Below, piece by piece: positions 1 through 6,997 of a stretch of 64,000 bases of DNA (its first letter is position 1; each line of letters begins with the position of its first letter). A model generated the notes under the pieces. It was not told where the DNA came from. It saw nothing but the letters and a program-made list of their open reading frames with translations, and ran no database searches. Made by a program: the position numbers and the translations under genes. The DNA lies in the NCBI GenBank assembly GCA_016195815.1, contig JACPYX010000016.1, forward strand, positions 1 through 64,000. The letters are read 5' to 3'. Source of the DNA: Chloroflexota bacterium. GTDB lineage: Bacteria > Chloroflexota > Anaerolineae > Anaerolineales > Villigracilaceae.

Positions 1-141
1 TATTTTTCGTAAATTGAAAGTGTTTCGTATCCTGAGTGAGAAGTATCGCAATCGCAGAAAGAGATTTGCCTTACGCTTCAATTTGATCGCTGCAATTTAC
101 AACCTCGAACTCAACCCAAACTGACTTTTGCAAGAGGTCTA
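1..141 (+). mobile_element. Right end of an insertion sequence (IS5-like), left part outside the window
   Basis: The first 124 bases read as the C-terminus of a DDE transposase. They are followed at once by a candidate terminal inverted repeat at 125-140 (CTTTTGCAAGAGGTCT), a type of IS end I associate with IS5-like elements. The insertion lies about 90 bp beyond the end of the CitE gene, so it sits at the downstream edge of the MCC operon. The left end and any target duplication are outside the window, so family assignment is tentative. Confidence 0.7.
2..124 (+). CDS. Transposase C-terminal fragment (partial at window edge)
   Basis: Frame 2 is open from the window edge to a TGA at 122-124 and encodes 40 residues ending in YNLELNPN. 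The fragment contains the basic stretch EKYRNRRKRF followed by ALRFNLIAAIYN, which resembles the extreme C-terminus of IS5/IS4-type DDE transposases. The DDE catalytic residues are upstream of the window, so it cannot be told whether the gene is intact. Confidence 0.72.
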   Translation: MFRKLKVFRILSEKYRNRRKRFALRFNLIAAIYNLELNPN

Positions 142-164
142 ATTAAGAAGCGCGCCCTTTTCTT

Positions 165-217
165 GCCGCGAATTTCACGAATTTTAAACGCTTCGCGAAA
201 TTCGCGTAATTCGTGGC
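165..217. repeat. Imperfect inverted repeat of CGAATT units
   Basis: The stretch begins GCCGCGAATTTCACGAATT and ends GTAATTCGTGGC, so its two halves are imperfect reverse complements built from repeated CGAATT words. It lies between the IS end and the stop codon of the CitE gene. A transcript could fold here, so it may also terminate the MCC operon. It resembles the other short-word repeats of the window. Confidence 0.6.
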
Positions 218-230
218 TGGCTTTTGTCGG

Positions 231-1100
231 TTAAATTTTCCCCGCCGCTTTGGCGCGTTCCAATACCTTCTGTGCGTTCTTGACCAGCGGCATGTCAATC
301 ATCTTGCCGTCCAGCGCGTACGCGCCCGCGCCTTTGGCTTGACTTGCTTCAAAAGTTTCGACGATCCGCTTTGCGTGAGTAATCTCTTCATCATTCGGCG
401 TGAACGCGGACTGCACCGGCTCAACCTGATTCGGATGAATGATCTGCTTGCCGCTGAATCCCAGCCGCGCGCCGGTCAACGCCTGCTCGCGCACGAATTC
501 TGCATTTTTGAACTCAATCGTGACCAGATCAACGGCTTGTAATCCGTAAGCCGCGGCGGCGTTGAGTGTTGCCAGCCGCGCATAAATTAACTCATTCGCT
601 TCCTTCGTGCGCGTCGCGCCGATAGATGCCGCGTAATCTTCACTGCCAAAGATCAACGCGTCCAGCCGCGGGTGCGAGGCGATCTCTTTGAGATTCAAAA
701 TTCCTTTGGCGGTTTCAATTCCCACCAGCACGCGAATCGAATTGACCGGCCATCCGTGCGAAAGTTCCGCGGCTTCGATGATCTCGCTCGCCCATTGAAT
801 TTGACTCAACTCTTCGAGCTTTGGAATCACAATCCCGTCGGGATGATAAGGCAGGACGGCGCGAATATCCTCCTTCTCGAGCCCCGAACCGACCGAATTG
901 ATGCGCGCCAGTTTTTCGCTTTTGCCGAAATCCAATTCCTGCAAAGCCTTGGCAATCGCGGCGCGCGCCTCGGCCTTTTTGTTGACGGCTGTTCCGTCTT
1001 CCATGTCCATGCAAATAGAATCAACTCCCAAAGTGATAGACTTGGTGATCTTCTTCCAGTCGTCGCCGGGCATGTACAAAAGCGCGCGTCGTGAGTGCAT
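231..1100 (-). CDS. CitE-like beta-hydroxyacyl-CoA lyase (HpcH/HpaI family)
   Basis: This 289-residue protein has the CitE/malyl-CoA lyase pattern: an N-terminal RALLYMPGDD, then MDMEDG (residues 31-36), a CoA-phosphate-binding arginine in RIN (R66), and metal ligands expected at E129 (GIET) and D155 (FGSED). GKQIIHPNQ near residue 220 is also typical. Family members are TIM-barrel, Mg-dependent enzymes that split beta-hydroxyacyl-CoA esters such as citramalyl-CoA, malyl-CoA or HMG-CoA. It is the last gene of an operon with MaoC and MCC genes. Mycobacterium tuberculosis has the same set, where Rv2498c acts on both (R)-HMG-CoA and citramalyl-CoA. I infer an HMG-CoA or citramalyl-CoA lyase role; the exact substrate cannot be read from sequence. 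Confidence 0.85.
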   Translation of the reverse strand: MHSRRALLYMPGDDWKKITKSITLGVDSICMDMEDGTAVNKKAEARAAIAKALQELDFGKSEKLARINSVGSGLEKEDIRAVLPYHPDGIVIPKLEELSQIQWASEIIEAAELSHGWPVNSIRVLVGIETAKGILNLKEIASHPRLDALIFGSEDYAASIGATRTKEANELIYARLATLNAAAAYGLQAVDLVTIEFKNAEFVREQALTGARLGFSGKQIIHPNQVEPVQSAFTPNDEEITHAKRIVETFEASQAKGAGAYALDGKMIDMPLVKNAQKVLERAKAAGKI

Positions 1101-1110
1101 GATCTCTCCG

Positions 1111-1154
1111 TTGAAAGGTTGGAAAGTTAGCCTGTCAACTTTCTAACCTTTTAG
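1111..1154. repeat. Palindromic short-word repeat between CitE and MaoC genes
   Basis: The left part consists of GAAAGGTT and GGAAAGTT words and the right part of their complements (AACTTTCT, AACCTTTT). The right arm supplies the last codons and the TAG stop of the MaoC gene. The arms can pair, so the element could form a hairpin between the two cistrons. Confidence 0.65.
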
Positions 1155-1586
1155 AAACATCGCCGTCCGCTCGAACTCGACCACAATTGTACCGTCCGGC
1201 TTCCTGCCCCAGCATTTGATTCGCACGATGCCGGCATCTTTTCGCGATTTCGATGCGCGCTTCTCGATGATCTCGCTCTCGGCATAGATTGTATCGCCGT
1301 GAAAAACCGGATTCGGATGCACGACTTTATCGTAGCCGAGATTGGCCACAATCGTGCCTTCGGTCAGTTCGGCGACGCTCAAGCCGACGACCAGTCCGAG
1401 CGTAAAGATTCCATTTACCAAACGCTGTCCGAACTCGGTCTTCGACGCGAAATCCTCGTTGACATGCAAAGGCTGTGTGTTCATCGTCAGCGCGGAAAAT
1501 AAAACATTATCCATTTCGGTCACTGTGCGGCCGGCATGTTTAAATTTCATTCCAACTTCGAGTTCGTCAAAATATTTTCCGGGCAT
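1143..1586 (-). CDS. MaoC-like enoyl-CoA hydratase
   Basis: This 147-residue single hot-dog-fold protein starts MPGKYFDELEVG and carries the MaoC signature region MNTQPLHVNEDFA, where the histidine of the PLH step and a nearby polar residue form the hydratase active site. A longer GTG start at 1601 is possible, but a GGAGG ribosome site sits at 1591-1595, 4 nt before the ATG at 1586, which decides the start. It lies between the biotin carrier and CitE genes. The parallel with Rv2499c beside Rv2498c suggests hydration of 3-methylglutaconyl-CoA or mesaconyl/itaconyl-CoA for the lyase. The substrate is an inference. Confidence 0.85.
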   Translation of the reverse strand: MPGKYFDELEVGMKFKHAGRTVTEMDNVLFSALTMNTQPLHVNEDFASKTEFGQRLVNGIFTLGLVVGLSVAELTEGTIVANLGYDKVVHPNPVFHGDTIYAESEIIEKRASKSRKDAGIVRIKCWGRKPDGTIVVEFERTAMFLKG

Positions 1587-1602
1587 GTTTCCTCCGTTCA
1601 CA

Positions 1603-1660
1603 AGTTTGCAGGTTGGCAGGTTTAAACGTTCAACTTTCTAACTTTCCAACCTTTCAACGA
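1603..1660. repeat. Palindromic short-word repeat between MaoC and biotin carrier genes
   Basis: Left words GCAGGTT and GGCAGGTT face right words TTCAACT, TTCTAAC, TTTCCAAC and CTTTCAAC, with a period of 7 to 8 bp. The right arm encodes the C-terminal residues ERLES and the stop of the biotin carrier gene. The element has the same word set as the repeat at 1111-1154, so the two flank the MaoC gene. Confidence 0.65.
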
Positions 1661-2147
1661 CCTCAATCAAAATTTGTTCGCGCTCCACCGTTTGACCAAC
1701 CTTCACTGAAATGGACGAAACGATTCCATCCCTCGGCGCCTGAATGCGGATTTCCATTTTCATGGCCTCCAGCACCAAAAGGGTTTGACCTTTCTTCACC
1801 GCGTCTCCCGCGCCGACGTTTACGGCTCTTATCTGACCCGGCATGGGCGCGGCCAACTCTGACGCGTGATCATGCCCCGCGCCGCCGCGCTTACTCTTCG
1901 AGTACGATATCGCCCTCGACGATTTGGTCAACAGACAAGTACGGCCATTAACCGTCACCCAGCGCTTTGCGCCGTCCGAAGAAACATAAGCGATAACGTG
2001 TTTCCCCTCAATCAGCAAATCCAGCTGGCCACGCTCCGCGTCGGCGCGGATGATTTCAACGTCAAACACGTCATCGCCGATTTTGGCGCGATAAGATTTG
2101 CCGGAAGGCGTTAAATCCATGCTGGTATTGTCAAAAGTTAATTTCAT
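1638..2147 (-). CDS. Biotin carboxyl carrier / BT-domain half of methylcrotonyl-CoA carboxylase alpha
   Basis: This 169-residue protein carries a biotinyl domain with PMPG (101-104) and the biotinylation site EAMKM, lysine 130. The first 80 residues form a short beta-rich region resembling the BT linker domain of acyl-CoA carboxylase alpha chains. The ATG at 2147 overlaps the biotin carboxylase stop in TGATG, so translation is probably coupled; an upstream ATG at 2177 lies inside the previous gene and is less likely. In most MCC enzymes this segment is fused to biotin carboxylase in one chain of about 650-700 residues; here the chain is split cleanly. Confidence 0.9.
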   Translation of the reverse strand: MKLTFDNTSMDLTPSGKSYRAKIGDDVFDVEIIRADAERGQLDLLIEGKHVIAYVSSDGAKRWVTVNGRTCLLTKSSRAISYSKSKRGGAGHDHASELAAPMPGQIRAVNVGAGDAVKKGQTLLVLEAMKMEIRIQAPRDGIVSSISVKVGQTVEREQILIEVVERLES

Positions 2148-3634
2148 CAGTTGCGAAATCCGTTTTGATTTTTCCACGGGCTGAACCGATCAGGCTCGTC
2201 GAGACCTGGGGCGTTAGATTTCAGGCTTGAACCGGCCGTCTCCGCTAACGCCGCGGCAATCAGCGCCTCAACCGATGGCTCGGCGGGCTGCCAATTGAAT
2301 TTCGTCTCGACCCAGCGCGTTGAAACGTCGCCGTTCTGGAAATCGTCGTGCGCTAAAACATCCTGCATAAAATCAATGTTGGTCGTCACGCCGTGCGCGA
2401 TAAAATCGCGCAGCGCAGATTGCATTCGTTGAATTGCCGAAGAGCGGTCTTCCGCGTGAACGATGAGTTTTGCCAGCAATGGATCGTAGAAATGCGTCAC
2501 TTCACTGCCGGCGGCAAAACCCGAATCCACGCGCAGGCCGGGGCCGCGCGGCTCGATATATTGCAGTAACTTGCCTGTGCTTGGCAGGAATCCGCTGGCA
2601 GGGTCTTCGGCGTAGACGCGGCATTCGATGGCGTGTCCGCGTTGCGAAAAATCTTTTTGCGTGAATGGAAACCTCTCGCCAGCCGCGACGCGGATTTGCC
2701 ATTGGACAAGATCGAGCCCGACAACCAATTCGGTGACGGGATGCTCGACCTGCAAGCGCGTGTTCATTTCGAGGAAGTAGAAAGTGGAAAGTTGAGGGTC
2801 AAAAACAAACTCAACTGTTCCCGCGTTGTAATAGTTAACGGTTTTCGCGGCTTTGACTGCGGCTTCACCCATTTGCGTGCGCAGTTTTGGCGTGAGCAAA
2901 GGTGATGGCGTCTCTTCGATGATCTTTTGATGACGGCGTTGAACGGAACATTCGCGCTCGAACAAATGAACAAGATTTCCCTGCCGGTCGCCGAAGACTT
3001 GAAACTCGATATGATGCGCGTCGGCCAGATATTTTTCGATGAGCAGACGGTCATCGCCGAAAGCGTTGAGTGCTTCTCTGCGCGCCCCTTCAACGGCCTC
3101 CGTTAAATCGGCTTCGCTTTCCACCACGCGCATCCCTTTTCCGCCGCCGCCCGCCGCGGCTTTGATCAAAACCGGATACCCAATCTCACGCGCGGCTTTT
3201 TCAAAATCTTCTTTTGATTCGAGCCCTTCAAAGCCGGGGACGGTCGGCACGCCGGCTTTCTTCATGCTGGTTTTTGATTCCGCTTTATCGCCCATGGCGC
3301 GGATGGAATCTGCTGAGGGGCCGATAAAAGTTAATTTCGCCGAAGCCGCTTCGGCGGCGAAAGAGGCGTTCTCCGAGAGAAATCCATAGCCGGGATGAAT
3401 CGCATCCGCATTGGTCTTCTTGGCCGCGTCAATGATCTTGTCAATGTTCAGGTACGATTCTTTCGGGGCGGGCGCGCCAAGCAAAACTGATTCATCTGCA
3501 AATGAAACGTGCAGTGAATTTTTGTCTGCCTCCGAATACACCGCGACGGTTTGGATGCCGAGTTCTTTGCAGGCGCGCATGATGCGGATGGCGATTTCGC
3601 CGCGGTTGGCAATGAGAATCTTTTTGAACATCAT
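2147..3634 (-). CDS. Biotin carboxylase subunit of methylcrotonyl-CoA carboxylase
   Basis: This 495-residue protein carries the whole biotin carboxylase module: KILIANRGEIA at the N-terminus, the ATP-grasp glycine loop GGGGKG (162-167), the ERECS segment (226-230), and FLEMNTRLQVEHPVTE (287-302). It ends with DRFSPW, which in fused alpha chains leads into the BT domain, and then stops in TGATG where the carrier gene starts. It carboxylates biotin with ATP and bicarbonate; the CT partner at 4674-6296 is of MccB type. Its ATG overlaps the upstream DUF1579 stop (ATGA); a second ATG at 3631 is equally possible. Confidence 0.93.
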   Translation of the reverse strand: MMFKKILIANRGEIAIRIMRACKELGIQTVAVYSEADKNSLHVSFADESVLLGAPAPKESYLNIDKIIDAAKKTNADAIHPGYGFLSENASFAAEAASAKLTFIGPSADSIRAMGDKAESKTSMKKAGVPTVPGFEGLESKEDFEKAAREIGYPVLIKAAAGGGGKGMRVVESEADLTEAVEGARREALNAFGDDRLLIEKYLADAHHIEFQVFGDRQGNLVHLFERECSVQRRHQKIIEETPSPLLTPKLRTQMGEAAVKAAKTVNYYNAGTVEFVFDPQLSTFYFLEMNTRLQVEHPVTELVVGLDLVQWQIRVAAGERFPFTQKDFSQRGHAIECRVYAEDPASGFLPSTGKLLQYIEPRGPGLRVDSGFAAGSEVTHFYDPLLAKLIVHAEDRSSAIQRMQSALRDFIAHGVTTNIDFMQDVLAHDDFQNGDVSTRWVETKFNWQPAEPSVEALIAAALAETAGSSLKSNAPGLDEPDRFSPWKNQNGFRN

Positions 3635-4116
3635 TTGGTACGCGTCAGTTTGGTCTCGACGGCTTTGGCTTCATCACCTTCGGGGCTGATGTTGTAGGCC
3701 GTGATGCTGAGGTGCTCGCGGTCAATCAACTCGACTTCCGTGCGCCAGCCCCAATCAGGGCCGTCTGTGGGATCGGGATAACTGCCCAATACCGCGAAGC
3801 CTTTTTCTTTTGGGCTGCCGGTACAAAACATGATGGCGGTGTTGTTGTGGAAGGAGTCCACCCAACTGGCTTCGTATTGATCGGTGGTGGTGTTATAGCC
3901 AAATGTGAACATGCCGTGTTGTGGTTCGCCGTCAACCGAGCTTTGATAAAGAAAAAGTGCAAAGCGGCCTTCGAGCAGCAATTGAATTGTCCCGACGATG
4001 GGAGATTCTCCGGTAAGTTTGCCCGGCTCAAGCCAGAGTTTGGATGTGCCGGTCCAGTTGCCTGCGAGTCCGGCGAGGAAGTGGTGGGGGCTGTTGGATA
4101 TTTGTGAGAAAGTCAT
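3631..4116 (-). CDS. DUF1579-like small protein
   Basis: This 161-residue protein has the look of DUF1579: LAGNWTGTSKLW near the N-terminus, LLEGRFALF, and an alternation of short beta strands with many aromatic residues (GMFTFGYN, YEASWVDSF). Such proteins are predicted lipocalin-like barrels of unknown function. It has no signal peptide or membrane segment. It is translationally coupled to the biotin carboxylase gene by a 4-nt overlap, so it belongs to the MCC operon, but its role there is unknown. Confidence 0.7.
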   Translation of the reverse strand: MTFSQISNSPHHFLAGLAGNWTGTSKLWLEPGKLTGESPIVGTIQLLLEGRFALFLYQSSVDGEPQHGMFTFGYNTTTDQYEASWVDSFHNNTAIMFCTGSPKEKGFAVLGSYPDPTDGPDWGWRTEVELIDREHLSITAYNISPEGDEAKAVETKLTRTK

Positions 4117-4173
4117 GGCTGTTTCTGTTTTGTGGTTTGGATTAATAAAGAAAGATGAAATAGGAAAGAAGTC

Positions 4174-4641
4174 TTACGGGAGCGGCACATCTGCTTCGAG
4201 AGAGAAGCCCGACGAGTTGTACCCGACTTGTTCTTCGCGGATGGCGTTTTTGCGTTGGTGAGAAATCATCGGCGCCAGCATGGCAATGATGTGAGTAATC
4301 AATCCTATGCGATGTTTAATGACTTCGGCAGGCAAAACATAGTGAGATTTATAATACCAGTCCCGGCTTTTGCGCGCTGACCCAAGGGAAATTTCAATGA
4401 AGCGAGCGCGATCAAGTCCTTTACTTCGTGAATATCCTTCGGTTAGGTTTGCGCCGATAGAGCCGAGCGAGCGATGGAGTTGGTCTGCTACGCTGAACAT
4501 AAGTTTTTCTTTTGATAATTTTAAAACATCTTCCCATCCAATATCGCCAGCAAATAAAGCCAGCCGATAGACTTCAAGTTTCCAGATCGGATCATTGGTG
4601 ATTTCTGATGGAACGGTCCCAAGCCATTCTGCATACTTCAT
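4174..4641 (-). CDS. Four-helix-bundle protein (23S rRNA IVS-protein family)
   Basis: This 155-residue protein carries the family signature SLGSIGANLTEGYSR (about 58-72), preceded by helices typical of the S23/IVS four-helix bundle. Members were first found encoded by intervening sequences in 23S rRNA genes but are mostly free-standing chromosomal genes, common near repeats. It sits 32 nt after mccB and 57 nt before the DUF1579 gene, so it is embedded in a metabolic operon. The biochemical role is unknown. The C-terminal tail after residue 130 (QRKNAIREEQ) departs from the usual family length. Confidence 0.85.
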   Translation of the reverse strand: MKYAEWLGTVPSEITNDPIWKLEVYRLALFAGDIGWEDVLKLSKEKLMFSVADQLHRSLGSIGANLTEGYSRSKGLDRARFIEISLGSARKSRDWYYKSHYVLPAEVIKHRIGLITHIIAMLAPMISHQRKNAIREEQVGYNSSGFSLEADVPLP

Positions 4642-4673
4642 GATCGCAAAACCCTCTTTCTTCTTTCCTCTTT

Positions 4674-6296
4674 CTACATGCGGAACACGCCAAACCCATG
4701 TTCTTCCACCGGTGAATTCAGCACGACCGACAATGCCAATCCTAAAACTTGTCTTGTATCAACAGGATCAATTACGCCATCATCCCACAGCCGGGCGGTG
4801 GAGTGATAGGGATTGCCTTCGTTTTCGTATTTCTCCAGGATGGGACGTTTGAATTCATTCGCTTCATCAACTGTCATGGCGGTTTTGCCTTCGCGGGCGA
4901 GTTGGTCCTGTTTGATGGTAAGCAGAACATTCGCGGCTTGTTCGCCGCCCATGACGCTGATGCGCGCGTTAGGCCACATCCACAGGAAGCGCGAGCCGTA
5001 GGCGCGGCCGGACATTGCATAATTTCCCGCGCCGAATGAGCCGCCGATGACAACGGTCAATTTTGGGACGCGCGTGTTCGCCACAGCGTGAACCATCTTC
5101 GCCCCGTCTTTCGCAATGCCGCCCGCTTCGTATTCGCGTCCGACCATGAAGCCGGTGATGTTTTGCAAAAACAAAAGCGGAATGCCGCGCTGGTCACACA
5201 ACTCGATGAAATGAGTCGCCTTCAACGCTGACTCACTAAACAGAATTCCGTTGTTGGCGATGATGCCGATAGGGTATCCGTGAATGCGCGCGAATCCGCA
5301 CACGATCGTCGTGCCGTAGCGCGCTTTGAATTCGCGGAACTTGCTTCCGTCAACCAAACGCGCAATGATCTCGCGCACATCATAAGTCTCGCGGAAGGTG
5401 GCGGGCAGTACGCCGTACAAATCGTCAGCGGGGAATAAAGGTTCTTCGGGCGCGGCCACTTCAAGTCCGCGCAAGAACGTTGGAAGGTTCGAAGGCTGTA
5501 AGGTCTCCACGATGTCGCGCAGGATTTGAATCGCGTGATCGTCGTCGTCCGCAAGATGATCGGCGACTCCGCTGAGGCGCGTGTGGACGTCTGCGCCGCC
5601 CAAATCTTCCGCGCTGACATCCTCGCCGGTCGCGGCCTTGACCAGAGGCGGGCCAGCCAAAAAAATCGTGCCTGTGCCTTTGACGATGACCGCCTCATCG
5701 CTCATGGCCGGGACGTACGCGCCGCCCGCCGTGCAGCTGCCCATCACCGCCGCGATTTGCGGAATCTTTTTGGCAGACATGCGCGCCTGGTTGTAGAAGA
5801 TGCGGCCAAAATGATTCACATCGGGAAAGACTTCATCCTGAAGCGGCAAAAACGCCCCGCCCGAATCAACCAGATACAAACAGGGCAGATGATTCTCTTC
5901 GGCGATTTGCTGGGCGCGCAAATGTTTCTTGACCGTCATCGGGAAATATGACCCACCTTTGACGGTGGCGTCGTTGGCGACGATGAGAACTTCGCGGTTG
6001 CTGACGCGTCCAATGCCGGTGACGATGCCTGATGATGGCGTTTCATCATCATAGAGTTCGTATGCCGCGAGAGGCGAAAGTTCGAGGAATGGCGAGCCGG
6101 GGTCCAGCAGGCGTTCTATGCGGTCGCGCACAAAGAGTTTGCCCTGCTCTTCCTGCCGCCGGCGATATTTCTCTCCGCCGCCTTCCCGGACGCGCGCCAG
6201 GCGTTGTTTGAGTTCGCCTGCGAGGGCGCGGTGATGTTCGGAATTGGCTGTGAATTCAGCGGAGGCTGAATCGGTGGAGGAGGTGATGGTTTCCAT
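4674..6296 (-). CDS. mccB: Methylcrotonyl-CoA carboxylase beta subunit (carboxyltransferase)
   Basis: This 540-residue protein matches the MccB branch of acyl-CoA carboxyltransferases rather than the propionyl-CoA branch: [16 protein letters not shown] (114-129), [19 protein letters not shown] (141-159), [13 protein letters not shown] (162-174), and [17 protein letters not shown] (185-201), with [13 protein letters not shown] in the C-terminal crotonase half. It transfers CO2 from biotin to 3-methylcrotonyl-CoA in leucine and isovalerate degradation. It is the first gene of the seven-gene minus-strand operon. A TAAACT box lies 6 nt before the ATG and no ribosome site is present, which suggests a leaderless message. 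No acyl-CoA dehydrogenase gene is in the operon. Confidence 0.93.
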   Translation of the reverse strand: METITSSTDSASAEFTANSEHHRALAGELKQRLARVREGGGEKYRRRQEEQGKLFVRDRIERLLDPGSPFLELSPLAAYELYDDETPSSGIVTGIGRVSNREVLIVANDATVKGGSYFPMTVKKHLRAQQIAEENHLPCLYLVDSGGAFLPLQDEVFPDVNHFGRIFYNQARMSAKKIPQIAAVMGSCTAGGAYVPAMSDEAVIVKGTGTIFLAGPPLVKAATGEDVSAEDLGGADVHTRLSGVADHLADDDDHAIQILRDIVETLQPSNLPTFLRGLEVAAPEEPLFPADDLYGVLPATFRETYDVREIIARLVDGSKFREFKARYGTTIVCGFARIHGYPIGIIANNGILFSESALKATHFIELCDQRGIPLLFLQNITGFMVGREYEAGGIAKDGAKMVHAVANTRVPKLTVVIGGSFGAGNYAMSGRAYGSRFLWMWPNARISVMGGEQAANVLLTIKQDQLAREGKTAMTVDEANEFKRPILEKYENEGNPYHSTARLWDDGVIDPVDTRQVLGLALSVVLNSPVEEHGFGVFRM

Positions 6297-6302
6297 GCGG
6301 CG

Positions 6303-6308
6303 AGTTTA
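6303..6308 (-). promoter_or_regulatory. Candidate leaderless -10 box for mccB operon (TAAACT)
   Basis: TAAACT on the minus strand ends 6 nt before the mccB ATG at 6296. This spacing puts the transcription start at or next to the start codon. No good -35 box or ribosome site is visible. Confidence 0.5.
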
Positions 6309-6385
6309 GCATAAAATCTGCTTATCTCCGCGGCTATGCGCGGATCGCTTCTCTACCTTCTAACACTTCTCTAATCTCCCCATTC

Positions 6386-6414
6386 TTGACAAAAACTTAA
6401 CCCGCGCATATAGT
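6386..6414 (+). promoter_or_regulatory. Sigma-70-type promoter of the marR gene
   Basis: TTGACA at 6386-6391 and TATAGT at 6409-6414 are separated by 17 bp, a near-consensus promoter. The -10 box overlaps the first bases of the operator palindrome at 6411-6430, so a repressor bound there would block RNA polymerase. Confidence 0.85.
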
Positions 6415-6430
6415 TAAGCCTGCTTAACTA
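6411..6430 (+). promoter_or_regulatory. MarR operator palindrome
   Basis: TAGTTAAGC and GCTTAACTA form perfect 9-bp arms around a CT centre. A further GCTTAACTA half-site lies at 6439-6447 and runs into the start codon, and a CTTAAC word occurs at 6396-6401 in the promoter spacer. The size and position fit autoregulation by the MarR protein encoded directly downstream. Confidence 0.8.
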
Positions 6431-6446
6431 AAAAGAAGGCTTAACT

Positions 6447-6896
6447 ATGACCGACCAGGCTCAACTTTCCCGCATCATCCGCAAATGGATGGATACTTTC
6501 ATGCACCGCTCAATGCGCGGCTGGTCGCATCACGTCAAGGCCACAGGCATGTCCATGCCGCAGTTCAGCATTTTGATGCAGTTGCACTACAAAGGTGCCT
6601 GCGGGATTTCAGAGATCAGCGACCGCTTCGAGGTCTCGAACGCCGCCGCCAGCCAGTTGGCGGAACGTCTTGTGCAAAGCGGATTGATCGAACGCACCGA
6701 AGATCCCGATGACCGGCGCGCCAAACTGATCAAACTCTCAAGCAAGGGGAAGAAGCTGATCGAAAGCGGAATCGAACAGCGTTACCGCTGGGTGGATGAA
6801 CTGGTATCCAACCTGAACGCAGAAGAACGCACGAAGGTTGGCGCCGCGCTGATCCTGCTGACTGAAGCCGCCGCCAAATTAGAGCAAACGCAATAA
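6447..6896 (+). CDS. MarR-family transcriptional regulator
   Basis: This 149-residue winged-helix protein has the MarR layout: helices for dimerisation at both ends, a recognition region ISEISDRFEVSNAAASQLAERL (53-74), and the wing RTEDPDDRRAKLIKLSSKG (83-101) with the conserved DxRR core. MarR proteins are dimeric repressors often released by small phenolic or drug-like ligands. The gene has a strong promoter with an overlapping palindrome and a GAAGG ribosome site, and lies about 100 bp before the ABC exporter pair. I infer autorepression and control of the exporter genes. The divergent MCC operon starts 150 bp away and might be co-regulated. Confidence 0.93.
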   Translation: MTDQAQLSRIIRKWMDTFMHRSMRGWSHHVKATGMSMPQFSILMQLHYKGACGISEISDRFEVSNAAASQLAERLVQSGLIERTEDPDDRRAKLIKLSSKGKKLIESGIEQRYRWVDELVSNLNAEERTKVGAALILLTEAAAKLEQTQ

Positions 6897-6997
6897 TTCA
6901 CCAAACTTCCGGTTCATCTTCACACTCAATTCATGGTAATGTTTTATAGATAATCAGGATTGCTGTTGTTATTTCAAGAACTGAAAGGAACTAAACT

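Noticed and set aside
2147-2177. Frameshift in a single mccA gene
   Set aside because: The two ORFs meet in TGATG with a proper start codon for the carrier protein and no domain sequence is lost, so gene fission is more likely than an error.
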